From NCBI GenBank assembly GCA_026315105.1, contig CM048746.1, forward strand, positions 349,125,548 through 349,189,547: a stretch of 64,000 nt of DNA, read 5' to 3'. This stretch comes from Locusta migratoria (lineage: Eukaryota; Arthropoda; Insecta; Orthoptera; Acrididae). The position numbers and the translations under genes are program-made. The notes beneath the pieces are model-generated. The model saw only the letters and a program-made list of their open reading frames with translations, had not been told where the DNA came from and did no database searches. Positions 1 through 12,551 of the stretch are shown one piece after another. Each line of letters starts with the position of its first letter. The stretch's first letter is position 1.

Positions 1-1929
1 AAATTTATCATAGTTATCACAGTTCCTGAGATATGGAGTCATAAACAATTAGGTTCATGAAAAATCGCCTCATCACATATGATGTTCTGATTTATTACAT
101 CTTACCTACTATGTCCGCGACGTATTTTGCAGACATTTTACATATACATCCCTGGATGTACCTTCGAAAAAATATCGTAATACGATATATAGTTCAGGTG
201 CTACGACGTCAAAGACAATGAAATGCATAAAAATTCGCACTAATAAGCATGAGGCTGTAATTTACTACGTCTTTACTGGCAACACCATTTACAACACATT
301 TCGCAGTTTCCTAATATTCCACTCTACGAACCTGGTAAATAATGTTTTTGAAGGACACATAATTCAGGAGATTATATATATAAAAGCTAAGATACACGCA
401 CTCAATCACTGAATAAATACGAATTCTCTAAAACTACTGTACCTATAAAGCTGAAATTTTGCAGGTACGTAGTTTATAGGCAGAAGACGTCTGCTAAGAA
501 AGTATTTTGCAATAGGACACAATAAGGTGCATGGAAGAGGGTACTTTTCCTACAGACTGACGGAATCTACATTTTAATTCCGATCTTTAGGAAATTTTGC
601 ACGCTTGACCTCCAAAGAAGAAGGTCACTGACCACCTAACGTTTCATATAGTGCATGGGGGAGGATACCTTGCAACATAAAAATGGACCCCTAAATACCT
701 TGATTCCAATTTCGGAGGGGGGGGGGGGGGCGATTGTATCTTTCGATACGATCAAGCAAATGTTCATAAGGCACGGCCTGTGGCGGAGTCACCACAGATT
801 TTACACCAAACGAACAAGCAAATCAATCTGTTTGTCCTACATATAGGTCGACTAATGGCATTGTAACGATACTCTTTCGTTGGTGTTGTCATCAAGGTTA
901 AAGTTACGTAACGGCATTGAAATTTAACAAACTGTGAAATATTGCAATGAAGAATAATTTTGAAGATATCTACGCTGAGAAAAACATGAAACATTCCGGC
1001 ATCAGAATTTAACGGTAGTAGTGGTCAGCACAAGACGACAGCAGAAAGCACCATTACAGAAGGAAGTGGCGGAATCCGCTCTTTACCTGCCGAAAGAAAT
1101 CAGTTTGTATTGCAGCCATATCACTTTATTCGAATCGGTATGGAATAATAATTTTTTTTTCTGTAAATTCATGCTTGGTTACACAAGCTTTGCATGCTAA
1201 ATTTTCATGACCATATTTAATTCCAATTACAATTAGTGGTTAAAATTGCAAAATTATCGGACTTCGTTTAACGCATAGAAGGATTATTGCAGGCTTTGAA
1301 ATATAAAATCAATACAAATTGTGCATAAGTTAAGGTCGCGTCTGGAATGTCGTAACGCAATCGCGAAGCAATTCGCAACATTGACCAAGCACCATTTTAC
1401 AAATTATGCTGGAAACAAAGCTAACAAAATTATTGAAAATGGGTAAAGATATATCGAATTAACTAATTATTTTGAAATGAACCGAGGTATTTATTCCAAT
1501 TAATGACTTATAAGCTCACACTTACATAATGTGGTGAGACCAAAAGAGAGATGTGCGATCTATTCAACAGTAAGAAGACGAAAGACGACGAGCGATTCCG
1601 TTTTCTCTCCAGCCCTTTAAAAACACTGAAAGTTTCTTATAAAACAAAATAACGGATGCTAGCGACGATCGTCACAGATATAATTTTAATTTAAAAAAAT
1701 TAAATGTAATGCTACATTTGCCCCCTCTGGCTTTGAGTTGGCAAATGCGCAGTTCCTACTCAAAGACACCAGTGATTTCCTATTGATAGACATGATACAT
1801 TTTAAAGCAGATTATTTGATATTGTGTGAGCTCTTATTAGATTTTTCAAAAAGTGAGGTTACAGATATTTTTAACATATTCAATTAGATTTTTAAGGTAC
1901 ATTATTGTTTTCATTTTCAATTTGTACGA
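1..1929. other. No gene recognised; AT-rich DNA
   Basis: No reading frame here shows a family motif. A run of 14 G lies at 717-730. The segment about 520-700 has wording resembling decayed LINE 3' ends (an aaggtgcatggaagagggta-type phrase), but it is too degraded to assign. Confidence 0.5.
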
Positions 1930-2160
1930 TGTGAAGCGTCGGTGGGTGGACCAGCGGATAGTGAACGGTCCTCAGCGCGCTCGCATTGTTGACCCGTGGG
2001 CGTGGCGGTGCGACGCGAGGCGGCATGCCGATTGATGTCCGTGGAATGCGCCGCAATCTCGGCGCTAGCGTGGTGAGGCATCAGGATGAGGTACCCTTTC
2101 ACAGAGTACGGACCGCTTTCCCCGCAACGCCTCGGTGTGGTTTCACATGGCATGAAGATC
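1930..2160. other. GC-rich patch, unassigned
   Basis: A locally GC- and CpG-rich stretch inside AT-rich DNA. Both strands are open for 76-127 codons, but neither translation shows a domain. It could be a decayed exon, the 5' end of a repeat, or a small CpG-rich regulatory region. I cannot choose between these. Confidence 0.3.
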
Positions 2161-2539
2161 TTACATATGGCCTTAAAATTTATCACTTTACTAGAAGTTA
2201 CAGGTTTGGTCACTGACAGAGAGACACATATACATACAGGCATCGGATACAGATAAGGATACATTTTAGTGAATATGAGTTTTTTTTTTTTAAGTACCAC
2301 AGCATAGTTTTTTTGATAGTGGAGTGCCGTAGAGTCTGTTTTTGCCCTGTGAATTAAAAAAGTATGAATTATACAAATTTTATGTACAGTTTTTTGAAAT
2401 CGTTTGCAGTAGTGGTTTGAACTTTCACTCGGCGGAATCTCTCCGTTGGGTGCATGACGTAATAGTCAACTCTCAACAATGAGTTAGGCGCTACAGCGGG
2501 CCAGTTTCACCGGGGCAAGATCCGTGAAACAAACAAGGT

Positions 2540-2660
2540 TGAGCAGTAAGCGTTCTGTGCTGTCATTGGCTGAGGCTGTGACGTCACGCAGAAACAGGGG
2601 CTGCCTCGCGACGGCGCTACAGTATGCGGCCCGCGCCTTTGAGTGGAGCGTTTGTGGTGT
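2540..2660. promoter_or_regulatory. GC-rich promoter-like patch with CCAAT-type box and CRE
   Basis: Inverted CCAAT (attggc) lies at 2565-2570 and a perfect palindromic CRE octamer (tgacgtca) at 2579-2586. CpG-rich sequence follows to about 2650. A similar phrase (gtgacgtca, then gcagaa) recurs at 3851. No gene start can be tied to it, so it may be the 5' end of a repeat family rather than a host promoter. Confidence 0.3.
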
Positions 2661-2699
2661 ACTTCACTTTCTATTCAAATAATGATAAGTAGATTTGCT

Positions 2700-3605
2700 G
2701 TTCTAAAAAAAAAAAAAGCAAAGTGTAGCCTGTTTTTGCAGTTGCCTGTCAAACTAAATGTTGCAAATGAGCATTCCTTTTACTGACTTGGCTCTGATAA
2801 GAAGTTAACTAGTACACAAGATCTACGGACACAGTCGTTTTCACTCGAGTAATTCGTTCCTTCTCAGTGTTTAAGCCTGCATTTTCATCATGACTAAAAC
2901 GTCATTTAAAATACCTGAGATGTAACAGAAACCGCGGTTCACCCAAGCTAGCAAGACTAACTCAGCAGGTAAAGGATCTTCGAGTTTTTCCTTGAGAAAA
3001 TTATAGATTTTCTGCGAAACGACACGTAAAGTGGTCCATTTACAAATGTACTTGTTTTGAAACGTGTAAAGGGCTACTGATTTGATTAGATAAAAAGATT
3101 GTTGATGACAAGTGAATTCGAAGATGTTTGTTCATACTTGCTCCCAGTTTCATACATACGTTTTATGATGAGGATCTCTCCTCTGTAATGAGGCTACCGA
3201 ATTCTGTAAAGGGACTTCATCTGATTCATTACAAACAACTTCATCCGTAAAAGTACGTTTGTCAACATTCTACTTTTCCTGATTTCATTTTTGTTGAAAC
3301 GTTCTTTTCTACTTTGTTACACTCGACGTGCTATCACTGACGGTACTATCACAAGGCAAAGGTAAATTACTGGATGGACATCTTAGGCTACCGTTGTGAC
3401 GGTAAATTTACCAGTTCTGCACGCAAATCCTTGATATAATCTAAACCTAGAAAACGAGTAGAGGATATCCTAGCATTTTCAACATTTACACGGTCTTTCC
3501 TGTATCATTTGGAATGTCAAACCTTTTGCAGACTTGCATCACGTGCGAAACAGTGAAGCACTAATTCAGTCCTTTTTGTATTTCGAAAAGTTAGTTTAAG
3601 TAGTT
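2700..3605. other. No feature recognised
   Basis: AT-rich single-copy-looking DNA with a short poly-A at 2706. No coding signal or repeat ends were seen. Confidence 0.5.
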
Positions 3606-3609
3606 TCAT

Positions 3610-3660
3610 GTTTACGGACCGATGACCTCAGCAGTTTCGTTCCTTACGATTACAAACTTT
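3610..3660 (+). repeat. SINE-A 3' tail remnant
   Basis: Matches the 3' tail of the common SINE family in a diverged form (ggaccgatgacctcagcag, then a tcccttac-like ending and acaaac). The tRNA-like head is missing. An old or 5'-truncated copy. Confidence 0.45.
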
Positions 3661-3851
3661 TCAACATTTTTTTATTTTTTATTTTTTTATTTCGATAGTT
3701 GAAATTATAGTTAACAACGACGCTAAAAACACGTTCACTGGTAATTCTCTCACTGTACAACAGTAACTTTGCGAAATCGTCAGCAATCACAAAACATGAA
3801 ATGAAAAAGCCTCGAACAGTCAGGTCTGAGCGCGTGGCAAGTGAACCTTCG

Positions 3852-3859
3852 TGACGTCA
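3852..3859. promoter_or_regulatory. Perfect CRE octamer
   Basis: Palindromic tgacgtca followed by gcgcagaa, echoing the site at 2579. Its function is unknown and there is no adjacent gene. Confidence 0.25.
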
Positions 3860-4059
3860 TGCGCAGAACAACAGAAATGCGTTCGCTTCTGTGCAGTAGT
3901 TACTGCCCCCCCCCCCTCACCAGTGTTGTTCGAACTTCATCATCATACATGGATTGCTATCTCAGCTGCTATGGAAATAGTCCGTTTGCTGAGACAAGAC
4001 GTCCGATTTCGTTGATATACGTCTCGAGTTTAGTTCGTATATTTACTTAGGAAGTCACT

Positions 4060-6150
4060 TCACTGCACGATTTTTGAACATAACAGTTTACATTCGTTTG
4101 TTGCCCTTAGCACGTCCTTGCAGCTTATTACGCATTGCACAACTCAAAGTGTCCAGCATTGAAATATATAAGTCGACTACTTTGCAATCTAACCGTTCAT
4201 TTATTGCTTGAGTTCGCTACTTTATCTGCTGAACGTATAGGTCACTTTATATGTATTAATGTTTTGACTTTTACGTCGTCATCGATTTCTATTGCGCACT
4301 TTCTTTATGGGTATATATATATATAAAATACGAACACTGTCACTAAAAATTTTCTGTCACGTATTTTTTAAACTTCATACAGTTCATCTTAACCTAACTA
4401 TACATTAATTATTTACATTTACTAATTGTCTCGAAGGAATAGTCTTTAACAAAATTTATTGTTTTTTGTTAGTAAAGTTCGAGTGACATGCAAGTCACAT
4501 GTTTCTGTTTTCGGTCATTATCTATTCACTGTTATGGACTTTTCATAGTATTGTTCATAATACAACAAGTCGCAGCCTATGTTCAGGTCAGAGGTTAGTA
4601 GGAGTGGTTCCTTGTTCTCAGTAATACCATTCCACACTAACTTACTACTCTTGACATTAAATATTTATCATTCAACAATCTTATTTGTGAATCATGTAGG
4701 TCAGCCATAAGTAGAATAATAATTGATTTTCGCAATTTTACTTCGTGTTTCGTCACGGCTTAATATGACATGTGGCATCTTTCGTATTACATTGCCAAAT
4801 AATAGTCTGAATAACTAATTCTGTGTGACAGTTACACCCGGACAGAGAGATAATACAAATAAAATATTTGCAGGCATAGGCAAGGTCAAACTCTTCAGCA
4901 GATTTGCTGCAAAAGACTCGGGCTGAATAGCATGTAGGATAAATATTATAAGTGAGAGTGAGAGAAAAAAAAAGACAGTCAGAGAAATCTCGCTAATATT
5001 GCACACAATAAAAATGCGGCACATCAATTTATCATTTGCAAAAATTGCCACTCATATCTACTGCTACAGAATGTTATGTCAAATTAAAATAAGTTAATGT
5101 CTCTCATAGCAAAGCACTCCATGCTTCTCCATCACGTCACCTCGTGTTTTGCATGCAGTCTGACCTCTTTTTTAGAAATGAAATATGTGGTTTAGTGTAA
5201 AACACCATGTGTCTTAAAAATATTCCTGTTTCTTCAAATCTAGTAGCATTGCGCTAGCTGTCTAATATTTCTAATTGTCATGTTTTACATGCTTGTCTAG
5301 GTGTTTTTTTAATCTAATGTAAATCGTAGTAAATATATTTGTGGCTCTTCCGTCATTGTGATGATGAATTGTAGTTCTTATTGTCGTCGGCAGCATCACA
5401 ATTCTCTTGCACGTCGTCAGCTGAAAAAGAAATCTTAGCGTACTGCTTATAATAAAGAGTGCTTAGACTGATTCTCAAACTGGTGAACGATTCTGTCACA
5501 TCAGGTTGTAGTGCTGTTCAAATATTTCAAGTTCGTTGCAGGTGTTTTGGAAAATAAATCGTAGTGTGGCGCAACATCATAAAGACATTGTTATCTTAGA
5601 ACGTGGCTGTGTTCATGGTAACTTTAAAAAATTCTCTACCACATTATGAAGTAGAATTGTTAAACAAATTTAAAAGTCTTTGAGGGTCACACGTTTTCAT
5701 TTTGAGCATTTACTAAATTGTTGACACTTGTGTTGCCTGTCACCTGATCAAAACTTAATCAAATTGTTCCTAGTGCCTTATAAAACTTCACATAAATTAT
5801 AGTCTAAACATAAATATCTCCTCATCATTTCCTTCTTCTACAATAATAAATAACAATCCTCCTGAAACTTCTCCAATAATCCTCCTAATCGTGACCCATC
5901 CTAACCGAAGCGGGAACAAAGTAAGATTGAGGTGTGCTACTGCGCTCCACCCTGTATTAATATCATAAAAGTTCCCAATTACGCATTAAAATAAATAATT
6001 TTCTCCGCTTATCTATCCGCATCGTTATAAATATTTTCATATAATCATACTAATTGCTACAATAATTAATGCCCATAGTAAATAGTTCATGTTATATTAA
6101 GTAGAATATTCGTTTGATATGTCTGTATATTTGTTAAATGTTTCACGTGA
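4060..6150. other. No feature recognised
   Basis: About 2.1 kb of AT-rich DNA. The open frames are short and without motifs. Confidence 0.5.
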
Positions 6151-6159
6151 CAACAGTTA

Positions 6160-6323
6160 GCCGCGGTGAAGTAGCCGAGCGGTCTAAGGCCCCTCGTTGC
6201 TGAGCGCGCGGTTGCTTGCCGTCGCAGGTTAGAGTCCTCCCTGGGGCATGTGTGTGTGTGTGTGTGTGTGATGACTACACAGTTTGGTCCGATAGATTTA
6301 CAAACATTTGAACATTTTATTGT
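6160..6323 (+). mobile_element. SINE-B (tRNA-derived), with TSD
   Basis: The tRNA-like head (ccgcggtgaagtagccgag; B-box-like ggttagagtcc) is followed by a (GT)n block and a tail with gatgacta...ggtccgatagatttacaaacattt. A 9-bp target duplication caacagtta flanks it at 6151-6159 and 6324-6332. An RNA polymerase III-type retroposon that would be mobilised by a LINE. Confidence 0.85.
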
Positions 6324-6656
6324 CAACAGTTATACCGTCAAGTGACACTAGTTGTATCTTACTTAGCGTCTCTTAGTATCAATTGTGAACGTATTACTCA
6401 TTCACTAGGAACGGAGTGTCATTTTTTCTAAATTGATCAGCTAAAAACTAAGCATGAAACTTTATTAAATGCTTGTGTGGATACAAACCTCGTAGTCTTC
6501 CTGCATGGACAGTAGGTAATAACTTCCCTCGTTTGATATTTCTGAAGGGCGCAGAAAAAAGATGTTGCCACTTTTTATTTCGTTTTCACATAGCTGATGG
6601 TTTAGGATGTGCTGCCTCTGTCATTTAGTGTCAGAGGGCCATACACAAGCCGGTTT

Positions 6657-6871
6657 CAAAAAAAAAAAAAAAAAAAAGTTCAAATGTTTGTACAGCTTAT
6701 GGGACTTAACTAGGGGGTCATCAGTCCCTAAACTTACAAACTACTTATCAACTACCTTATCCTAAGGACGGCACAAATATCCATGCCCGAGGGGGGATTC
6801 GAACCCCCGACCGTAGTGGCCATGCAGACCGTGACTGAAGCGCCTCAGTCCCCTCGGCCACCGCGGACGAC
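6657..6871 (-). mobile_element. SINE-A (tRNA-derived), with TSD
   Basis: Full-length copy on the minus strand. The head is at the right end (ccgcggtggccgag, B box ggttcgaat read on the minus strand). The tail is at the left end, with the gggact...agtccc stem-loop and a poly-T (poly-A on minus). An 11-bp perfect TSD caagccggttt lies at 6646-6656 and 6872-6882. Confidence 0.9.
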
Positions 6872-6884
6872 CAAGCCGGTTTAG

Positions 6885-7365
6885 TTTGACGTCTGCGTCC
6901 CGTTAGATAGCCATTGCGGTTGGTTTTTAGGTCTCTTTCAAGTCAGTTATAGTCACGGTCGATTTACTTTGTGTCCATTTTGCTTGATCCGTAGGGAATT
7001 AGTAGATTATCATACGAAGCACTTTCCTGTGCGCGAGAGGGTCATCAAAAAGTTTCGCTTTGTTTATATATTTTTCGAAGTATCTCCGCAGACTCCCGTT
7101 CCTTTCATTGAGTGCTTGCAAATTGTAAACTTCGTTACGAAACCTCTCTTGCACAACGGGCGACCAAAAAGTAGACAAAAATATCCGTTCAAATTCCCTG
7201 AAGCTGTTACAACATTAAAGGCTTCTGCAGCCTAGATTGTCCCCTCACCTTGGATATACCCGACAACAAATATTTTCTTTCTCTTTTCAGACCATGTTTC
7301 CAGTAATTACCCTTTGAAGGATTGAAGAAAGATAACATGGTGCACAGTACGATTTTCATTAATAA
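6885..7365. other. No feature recognised
   Basis: An 88-codon open frame at 6969-7235 (+) has no recognisable motif. Confidence 0.4.
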
Positions 7366-7369
7366 AGAT

Positions 7370-7783
7370 TTAAATCTGGTGGTGCTGTATCATACTTTCG
7401 TCAAGCACTTTTGCAGTGACATGGTCTTGTGAATGAGACGGTGTTATATTAGGTTTCATTTCTCTACCTAGTCGTTCAAGGTCTTTAGAGATCGCTAAGC
7501 GAAAGTCAGTCTGCGTTCTTTCTGACGTCAAATTGCTAGGTGTGCCCGGACTGTATGAAGAGTGTGGGGTATTTGTTGCAATTATTGCCTGTTTACAATC
7601 ATGTGACATGTTTGTCACAGGTGTATCTTGCCTAGATTGTGTCATCTGTGTATTTAAAATTGATTTTACTGCTGTCAGATCATTTTGTAAGGATTTAACG
7701 GTGGTTCCGTGTGTTTCATATACTGTTCCAGCTACATCTTGAATTAAGTTAGTTAACTCTGCATCTATCTTTTCATTTAACAT
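7370..7783 (-). pseudogene. Unassigned open frame, possible retroelement gag/ORF1 piece
   Basis: 137 residues read on the minus strand from an ATG. Composition looks protein-like rather than random. The N-terminal half is heptad-like and charged (motif NEKIDAELTNLIQDV), suggesting a coiled coil. The C-terminal half is polar, rich in Ser, Thr and Pro, and ends HHQI. No zinc knuckle or catalytic motif is visible. It abuts a CR1-like LINE tail on the opposite strand. A gag or ORF1 fragment of a retroelement is the best guess; chance openness is the alternative. Confidence 0.3.
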
Positions 7784-7799
7784 TTGTGCGTCTTATTTT

Positions 7800-8245
7800 G
7801 GATTATTGTTGCGGAAGTTGGGATCCACACCAGGTGGGACTGAGTGACGATTTAAAGAAAGTTCAGAGAAGGGCAGCTTGTTTTAAATTATCGTGATGTA
7901 GGAGAGTGTCACGGATATGATGCATTGAGTTGGGGTGCAAATCATTAAAATAATGGCTTTATTTGTTACGACGATATCTATTTGTCAAATATCTTTCATC
8001 AACTTTCTTTTTTGTATGCGAACATATTTGTCAGCACCTACCTACATAGGTAGACATGATCATCATAATAAAATAAGAGACATTAGATCAAAAACAGGAA
8101 AGTTTAGGGCTTTTTCCCGTGACCTATTGGAGAATGGAACAACAGAGAAATATCATGAAAGTGGTTGGATGAACCCTCTGCGATGCACTTCAATGTTACG
8201 TGATGAGTATCCATGTAGGTGTAGATGTAGATCTAGATTTCGACC
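7800..8245 (+). mobile_element. CR1-like LINE 3' end (5'-truncated)
   Basis: The start encodes the end of an RT ORF (DDLKKVQRRAACF-like), then the 3'-UTR found at several places in this window. That UTR has a gcgttatttgttgcgacgag-like phrase, aaataagagacattagatc, and cacttcaatg...gagtatccatg. It finishes in a gtagatgtagat repeat. Frames are broken. CR1 and related clades typically end in short tandem repeats, which fits this 3' terminus. Confidence 0.7.
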
Positions 8246-8769
8246 ACTATGCGACCATTCTCAATGCCTTAAAAGTGATTTAAAACACGTAAAACCCATG
8301 TCGAAAATCACATTCACACTGACGCATAGGATGTTCGAACTGCGACCGAAATCTAGATATTCAATAAGAAAGAAATATTTGTGACTGATCGCTGTTCATC
8401 ATTAACGTAGGATAACACAGTTGCTGGGCGCAATATGGAATCAAATTCGAGGAATTTACTGATAGGATTTACGGTTGGAAAGTTTTGAAACAAAACGGCC
8501 AGAAGAAAGAAAAAAGTTGAAAGCTGTACGGAAACAAAGAGACAGCATACACTACGCTATTCTGTTCTCTATTGGAACATTGCTACGCTCTATGAGTTCC
8601 ATACCAGATGGAACTGACGGATATATAGAAAACGGGTAACTCGGTTTATATTATCCCACAATTCGGGTGACAATCGTTATAACAAAGGCGTTTTTTACTG
8701 ATACGAGGACGATTTAAAAAATTTCAATAGCCAACGTACTCGTACGAATGCAAAAATATTGTAAGGAAG

Positions 8770-8925
8770 AGGCATTTTTTGTTCGTTTCACGCCCTCGCA
8801 CTTTTCCAGAGTGGAACAGTAGAGAAAGAGCAGGAAACTGTTCCATGAACCCTCTGCCTTGCACATAAGTGTAAATTGCAGAGCAATGATGTAGGTGTAG
8901 TTGTATAACTCAGAAAACCAAACAA
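8770..8925 (+). mobile_element. CR1-like LINE 3' tail, diverged
   Basis: Same 3'-UTR phrases as the preceding copy in degraded form (gtggaacagtagagaaa, ccatgaaccctctgccttgcac, ending gtaggtgtagttg). Only the last ~150 bp is recognisable. Confidence 0.5.
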
Positions 8926-9242
8926 TAACAGTGAAATAAAGTTCTGTATTGACATGTTACTATGGAAAACAAATGAATGAACACCCTCTTGGGAGTGCAC
9001 CACGACCATATCAGTATGCTTTTATAACAGAAGAAACTTCTGCATTGGTAGTAATTTTAGCTTTGTATTTATATTTGCAAATCGATCTCGAATACATCAA
9101 TAGGCATTCACACGCCAGTAAAGCCGACTAAAGCACAAGCAAAAAAAAGAAACCGTCAGACATTTTGCACAGCTCATGTGAAATACTTCCGGATCAAAAA
9201 CAGGAGTATTACTGAGAAATGAAGAGAGGTCCTGAATATTTC

Positions 9243-10878
9243 GATTATCAGGCGCAACTCTACATCTAAATCTACATAGAAACTCTGCAAATCACATTGA
9301 AGTGCATGGAAGAGGGTTCATCCAAACACTTTAATGATATTTCTCTGTTGTTCTATTCTCTAATAGGTCACGGGAAAAAGGAACCCCTAAACTTTCCTGT
9401 TTTCGATCTAATGTCTCTTATTTTAATTATCATGTCTGCATATGTAGGTGGGTGCTAACAGAATATGTTTACATTCGAAAGAGAAAGTTCGTGTAAGAAA
9501 TTTCGGAAACAGATCTCGTCGCTACGAGTTTGAATGATTTCCACCAGCCGGACGCGGTGGCCGAGCGTTCTGCGGCGCGTCAGTCACAGTCTGCAAGGCC
9601 ACTGCGGTCGTGGGTTCGAATACCCCCCCTCGGGCGTGGATATTTGTGCCGTGCTTAGTATTAGCTAGTTCAGAAGTAATTTGTAAGTTTAGTGACTGAT
9701 GACCCCGTAGTTAAGTCCCATAAGCTCTACAAACATCATTCCCATGACACTCTCTTCCCCTCTCTGAACTTCATCCAAATCATGTCAGTCTCACTTAGTG
9801 GTTTTTTCACAATGCGCAACAATACTCCAACATAGGACGCACGTGGGTAGTGCAGGCAGTTTCTATAGTATAACTGTTGCATCTTCTAAGTGTTCTGCCA
9901 ATGAAACGTATTCTTTGGTTCGCTTTCCCTACAATATTCTCTATGCGTTATTTCCAATTTTTAGTTGTTTGTAATTTTTACTCCTAGGTATTCAGTTGAA
10001 TTTACGACCTAAGTTTTGACTGATTTATCGTGCATATTAAGTTCAACGGGCATCCTTTAGTGGTCATATGCATCACTTCACACTTCTCATTATCAAGATC
10101 AGATTGTGATTTCTGCACCATGCAATCATTTCCCAGTTGCTTTTGATCTTCTGCTGACTTTAATCGTCAAGTGACAGCTTCATCAGCAAACAACAACTCA
10201 CATTGTCTCCCAAATCGTTTATAAAAAATAAGGAACAGTAGGGGCCCTGTAACACTTCCCTGGGGAATGCCCGATGTCACTTCAGTTGTACTCGATGACT
10301 TTCCGTCAATTACAACGTACTTTGTCCTATCTGACAAGAAACCACGAATAAAATCGCACAATTGTGTCGATATTCCATAAGCATGCAGTTCGATTAGAAG
10401 ACGCTTGAGAAGTAGAGTGTCGATAGCCTTCCGATAATCTAGAAATACGGAATCTATTTGACACCCCTTGTCGATAGCACTCATTATATCATGTGAGCAA
10501 AGAGCTAGCTGTGTTACACAAGAACGATAATTTCTGAATCCTTGTTAACTATGTGTCAATAGGTCATTCTCGTCGAGGTAGTTCATAATATTTGAGGAAA
10601 GTATATGTTCTAAAGTCCTGCTGCAAACCGACGATAATTTTGCGAATAACTCCTATTGACTTTCTTGAATACTGGAGTAACCTGTGCACCTGTCCAATCT
10701 TTGGGTACGAAACGTTCGTTGAGCGAGCGGTTGTATATAATAACTAGGTATGGGACTATTGCATCAGCATACTCTGAAAGGAAACTAATAGGTATACATT
10801 TGGGAGCGGGAGACTTACTTTTGTTAAGTGATTTAATTTGCTTTAATACACCAGGGATTGTTGTGTGTTAAGTACGAA
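9243..10878 (-). mobile_element. CR1-like LINE, RT and 3' end, split by a SINE
   Basis: Read on the minus strand, RT palm sequences run from about 10870 down. Visible motifs are a SPAPKCIPISFL-like stretch, QVTPVFKK, QIDSVFLDYRKAIDT (motif A), GIPQGSVTGPLLFLIF (motif B), and LFADEAV in place of FADD (motif C, second Asp lost). The conserved 3'-UTR follows and ends at about 9243 in the gtagat-type repeat. There are frameshifts and stops throughout. A plus-strand SINE sits inside at 9547-9735. Encoded role: reverse transcriptase for target-primed integration; this copy is dead. Confidence 0.8.
9547..9735 (+). mobile_element. SINE-A nested in CR1-like LINE
   Basis: gccggacgcggtggccgag head, B box gggttcgaat, and tail agtgactgatgaccccgtagttaagtccc. 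It interrupts the minus-strand LINE between its RT end and 3'-UTR. The flanks (tgatttcca / tcattccca) look like an imperfect duplication. Confidence 0.85.
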
Positions 10879-10881
10879 GAC

Positions 10882-11668
10882 TAGTTTGAAGCAGCTCTCC
10901 ACCCTACTCTATCCTGAGGAAGCTTTTTCAGCTCCTCAAAAGAATGGCAACCTACATCAATTTTAATTTGTCTACTACATTCATCTCTTGGTTTCCCTCT
11001 GTGATTTTTGCTCCACACGCTTCCCTCCAACGCTAAATTCACAATTCCTTGATGTCTAAGAATGTGTCCTATCAGTCGACCCCTTATTTTGGTCAAAGTA
11101 TGCCAGAAATTCCTTTTCTCCCCAATTCTGATCAGTACCTCCTCATTAGTTACGCGATTCACCCACCTAATATTCAGCATTCTTCTGTAGCATCACATTT
11201 CAAAAGCCTCTATCCTCTTCCTGTACGCACTGTTTATCGTCCATCTCGTACAAGGTCACACTCAACACAAATACCTTCAGAAAGGATTTCCTTACGCTTA
11301 AATTAATATTCGATATTAACAAATTTCTCTTTTTCAAAACTGCTTTTCTTTCCATTACCATTGTGCTTTTTATATCCTCTGTACTGCGACCACCACATGT
11401 TAATTTACTGGCCAAGTAACAAAACTCATCTACCACCTTTATTGATTCGTTACCTAATCTAATTCTTTCAGCATCGCCTGATTTTATGAGACTGCATTCC
11501 ATTACCCTTGTTTTACTCTTGTTAATGTGCATCTTATATGCTCCTTTCAACACACTGTCCATTCCATTCAATTGCTCCTCCAGGTCCTTTGCTGCCTCTG
11601 ACAGAATTACAATGTCATCAGCAAAACGCAAAGTTTTTATTTCTTCGCCCTGAAGCGCCTGAATACGC
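10882..11668 (-). mobile_element. RTE/BovB-like LINE, RT C-terminal part
   Basis: The minus-strand translation begins MRFADDIVILSEAAKDLEEQ (RT motif C intact as FADD). It continues with NKSKTRVMEC, a CYLASKLTCGGRSTEDI stretch, KKRNLL, NLSVRKSFLKVF and, after a frameshift, VNRVTNEEVLIRIGEKR and GRLIGHILRHQGI. It ends near GWRAASN. This is the C-terminal half of the endonuclease/RT protein found in RTE-type elements. At least one frameshift and missing residues make it a pseudogene. Confidence 0.75.
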
Positions 11669-11699
11669 TTGTTACACTGTATAAAGTGCTGTTCAGTGT

Positions 11700-12537
11700 C
11701 TCAGGAGAGACGAAAAGTATAGGTCTTATACCTTCGAGATAATGTAAGGGAGTGTGTATTATACGGTTCCTATCGCCATATCGTCGTTCGAATATCCTCT
11801 TAGTCTCTTCATAAGTTTCTCCAACGAGAGCTCTTCCCTCAACTAAGTGTTTGGATTCATCTTCCAGATAACCTCATAAAAATATGTATTTATTAGTGGT
11901 TGACAGAGTAGGGTTCTTGTCGATCGATTGCTCAAATAGTTACCAAAAACGAGCGCACGATTCAATATCTCCTGAAAAGGGTTTGAGCTTTATTTTTGGC
12001 AATTTTATAGTTGATGGTAAAATGGCCGGAATGTTACTAATATCACTGATTTTTATTTGTGGCACGGGTGGCTTTTCAATTCCCTATATAGGCCTATTCC
12101 TCACATCGTAAAACGTCCGTTTCATAGTCCGCGTTCGTTAGTAAATCTTGTATTTCATCATATAAAGCTGTTAACCTGCTTAAAGTTTCTTGTCATCCAT
12201 CTCTATTGTATAGAAAATCTTCAGTTGAAGTAGTTTCGCCGAAATTTTTCACATCTGTAACAAAACGCGTAATACTGCCTCTTTCCCGTTCTCTTCGCCG
12301 CTTCAGATTGTGAAGGCGAGACGAACTAGCGTTTAAATTCTCAGGTTGAGCTACGTTCATAAACATTTCTGGTGGTTGAGCTCGTGCACACAATTGCTCG
12401 TTCTGTTCACGTAATGCAGCGAGTTCTGTCTGCTAGGAAGTTAATTCAACGTTCCGCGAGAGTACATTCTCAGTCTGTCACGTTGTCTCAGTGAGGTGAT
12501 CAGCGTCGGCTATACTAGCTTCCGTTCCGTGTGCCAT
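11700..12537 (-). pseudogene. BEL/Pao-type gag relic (DUF1759-like)
   Basis: On the minus strand a Met at 12537 begins MAHGTEASIADADHL. Then come ELAALREQNEQLCARAQPPE, a basic segment RRRERERGSITRFVTDVK, and a helical stretch LTALYDEIQDLLTNADYETD. Further on are LPKIKLKPFSGDIES and GETYEETKRIFERRYGDRN. The last two match the LPKI.L..F.G and YE.A...L..RYG signatures of the BEL/Pao gag domain DUF1759. Several stops and frameshifts show it is dead. No protease, RT or integrase follows, because it is cut off by the RTE-like fragment. Gag would form retroelement particles in the cytoplasm. Confidence 0.65.
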
Positions 12538-12551
12538 ATAACCAGTGATCT

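Noticed and set aside
6160..6240. Candidate tRNA genes at the many gccgcggtggccgag sites
   Set aside because: All are followed by the SINE body and most have target duplications; none folds as a complete cloverleaf by eye.
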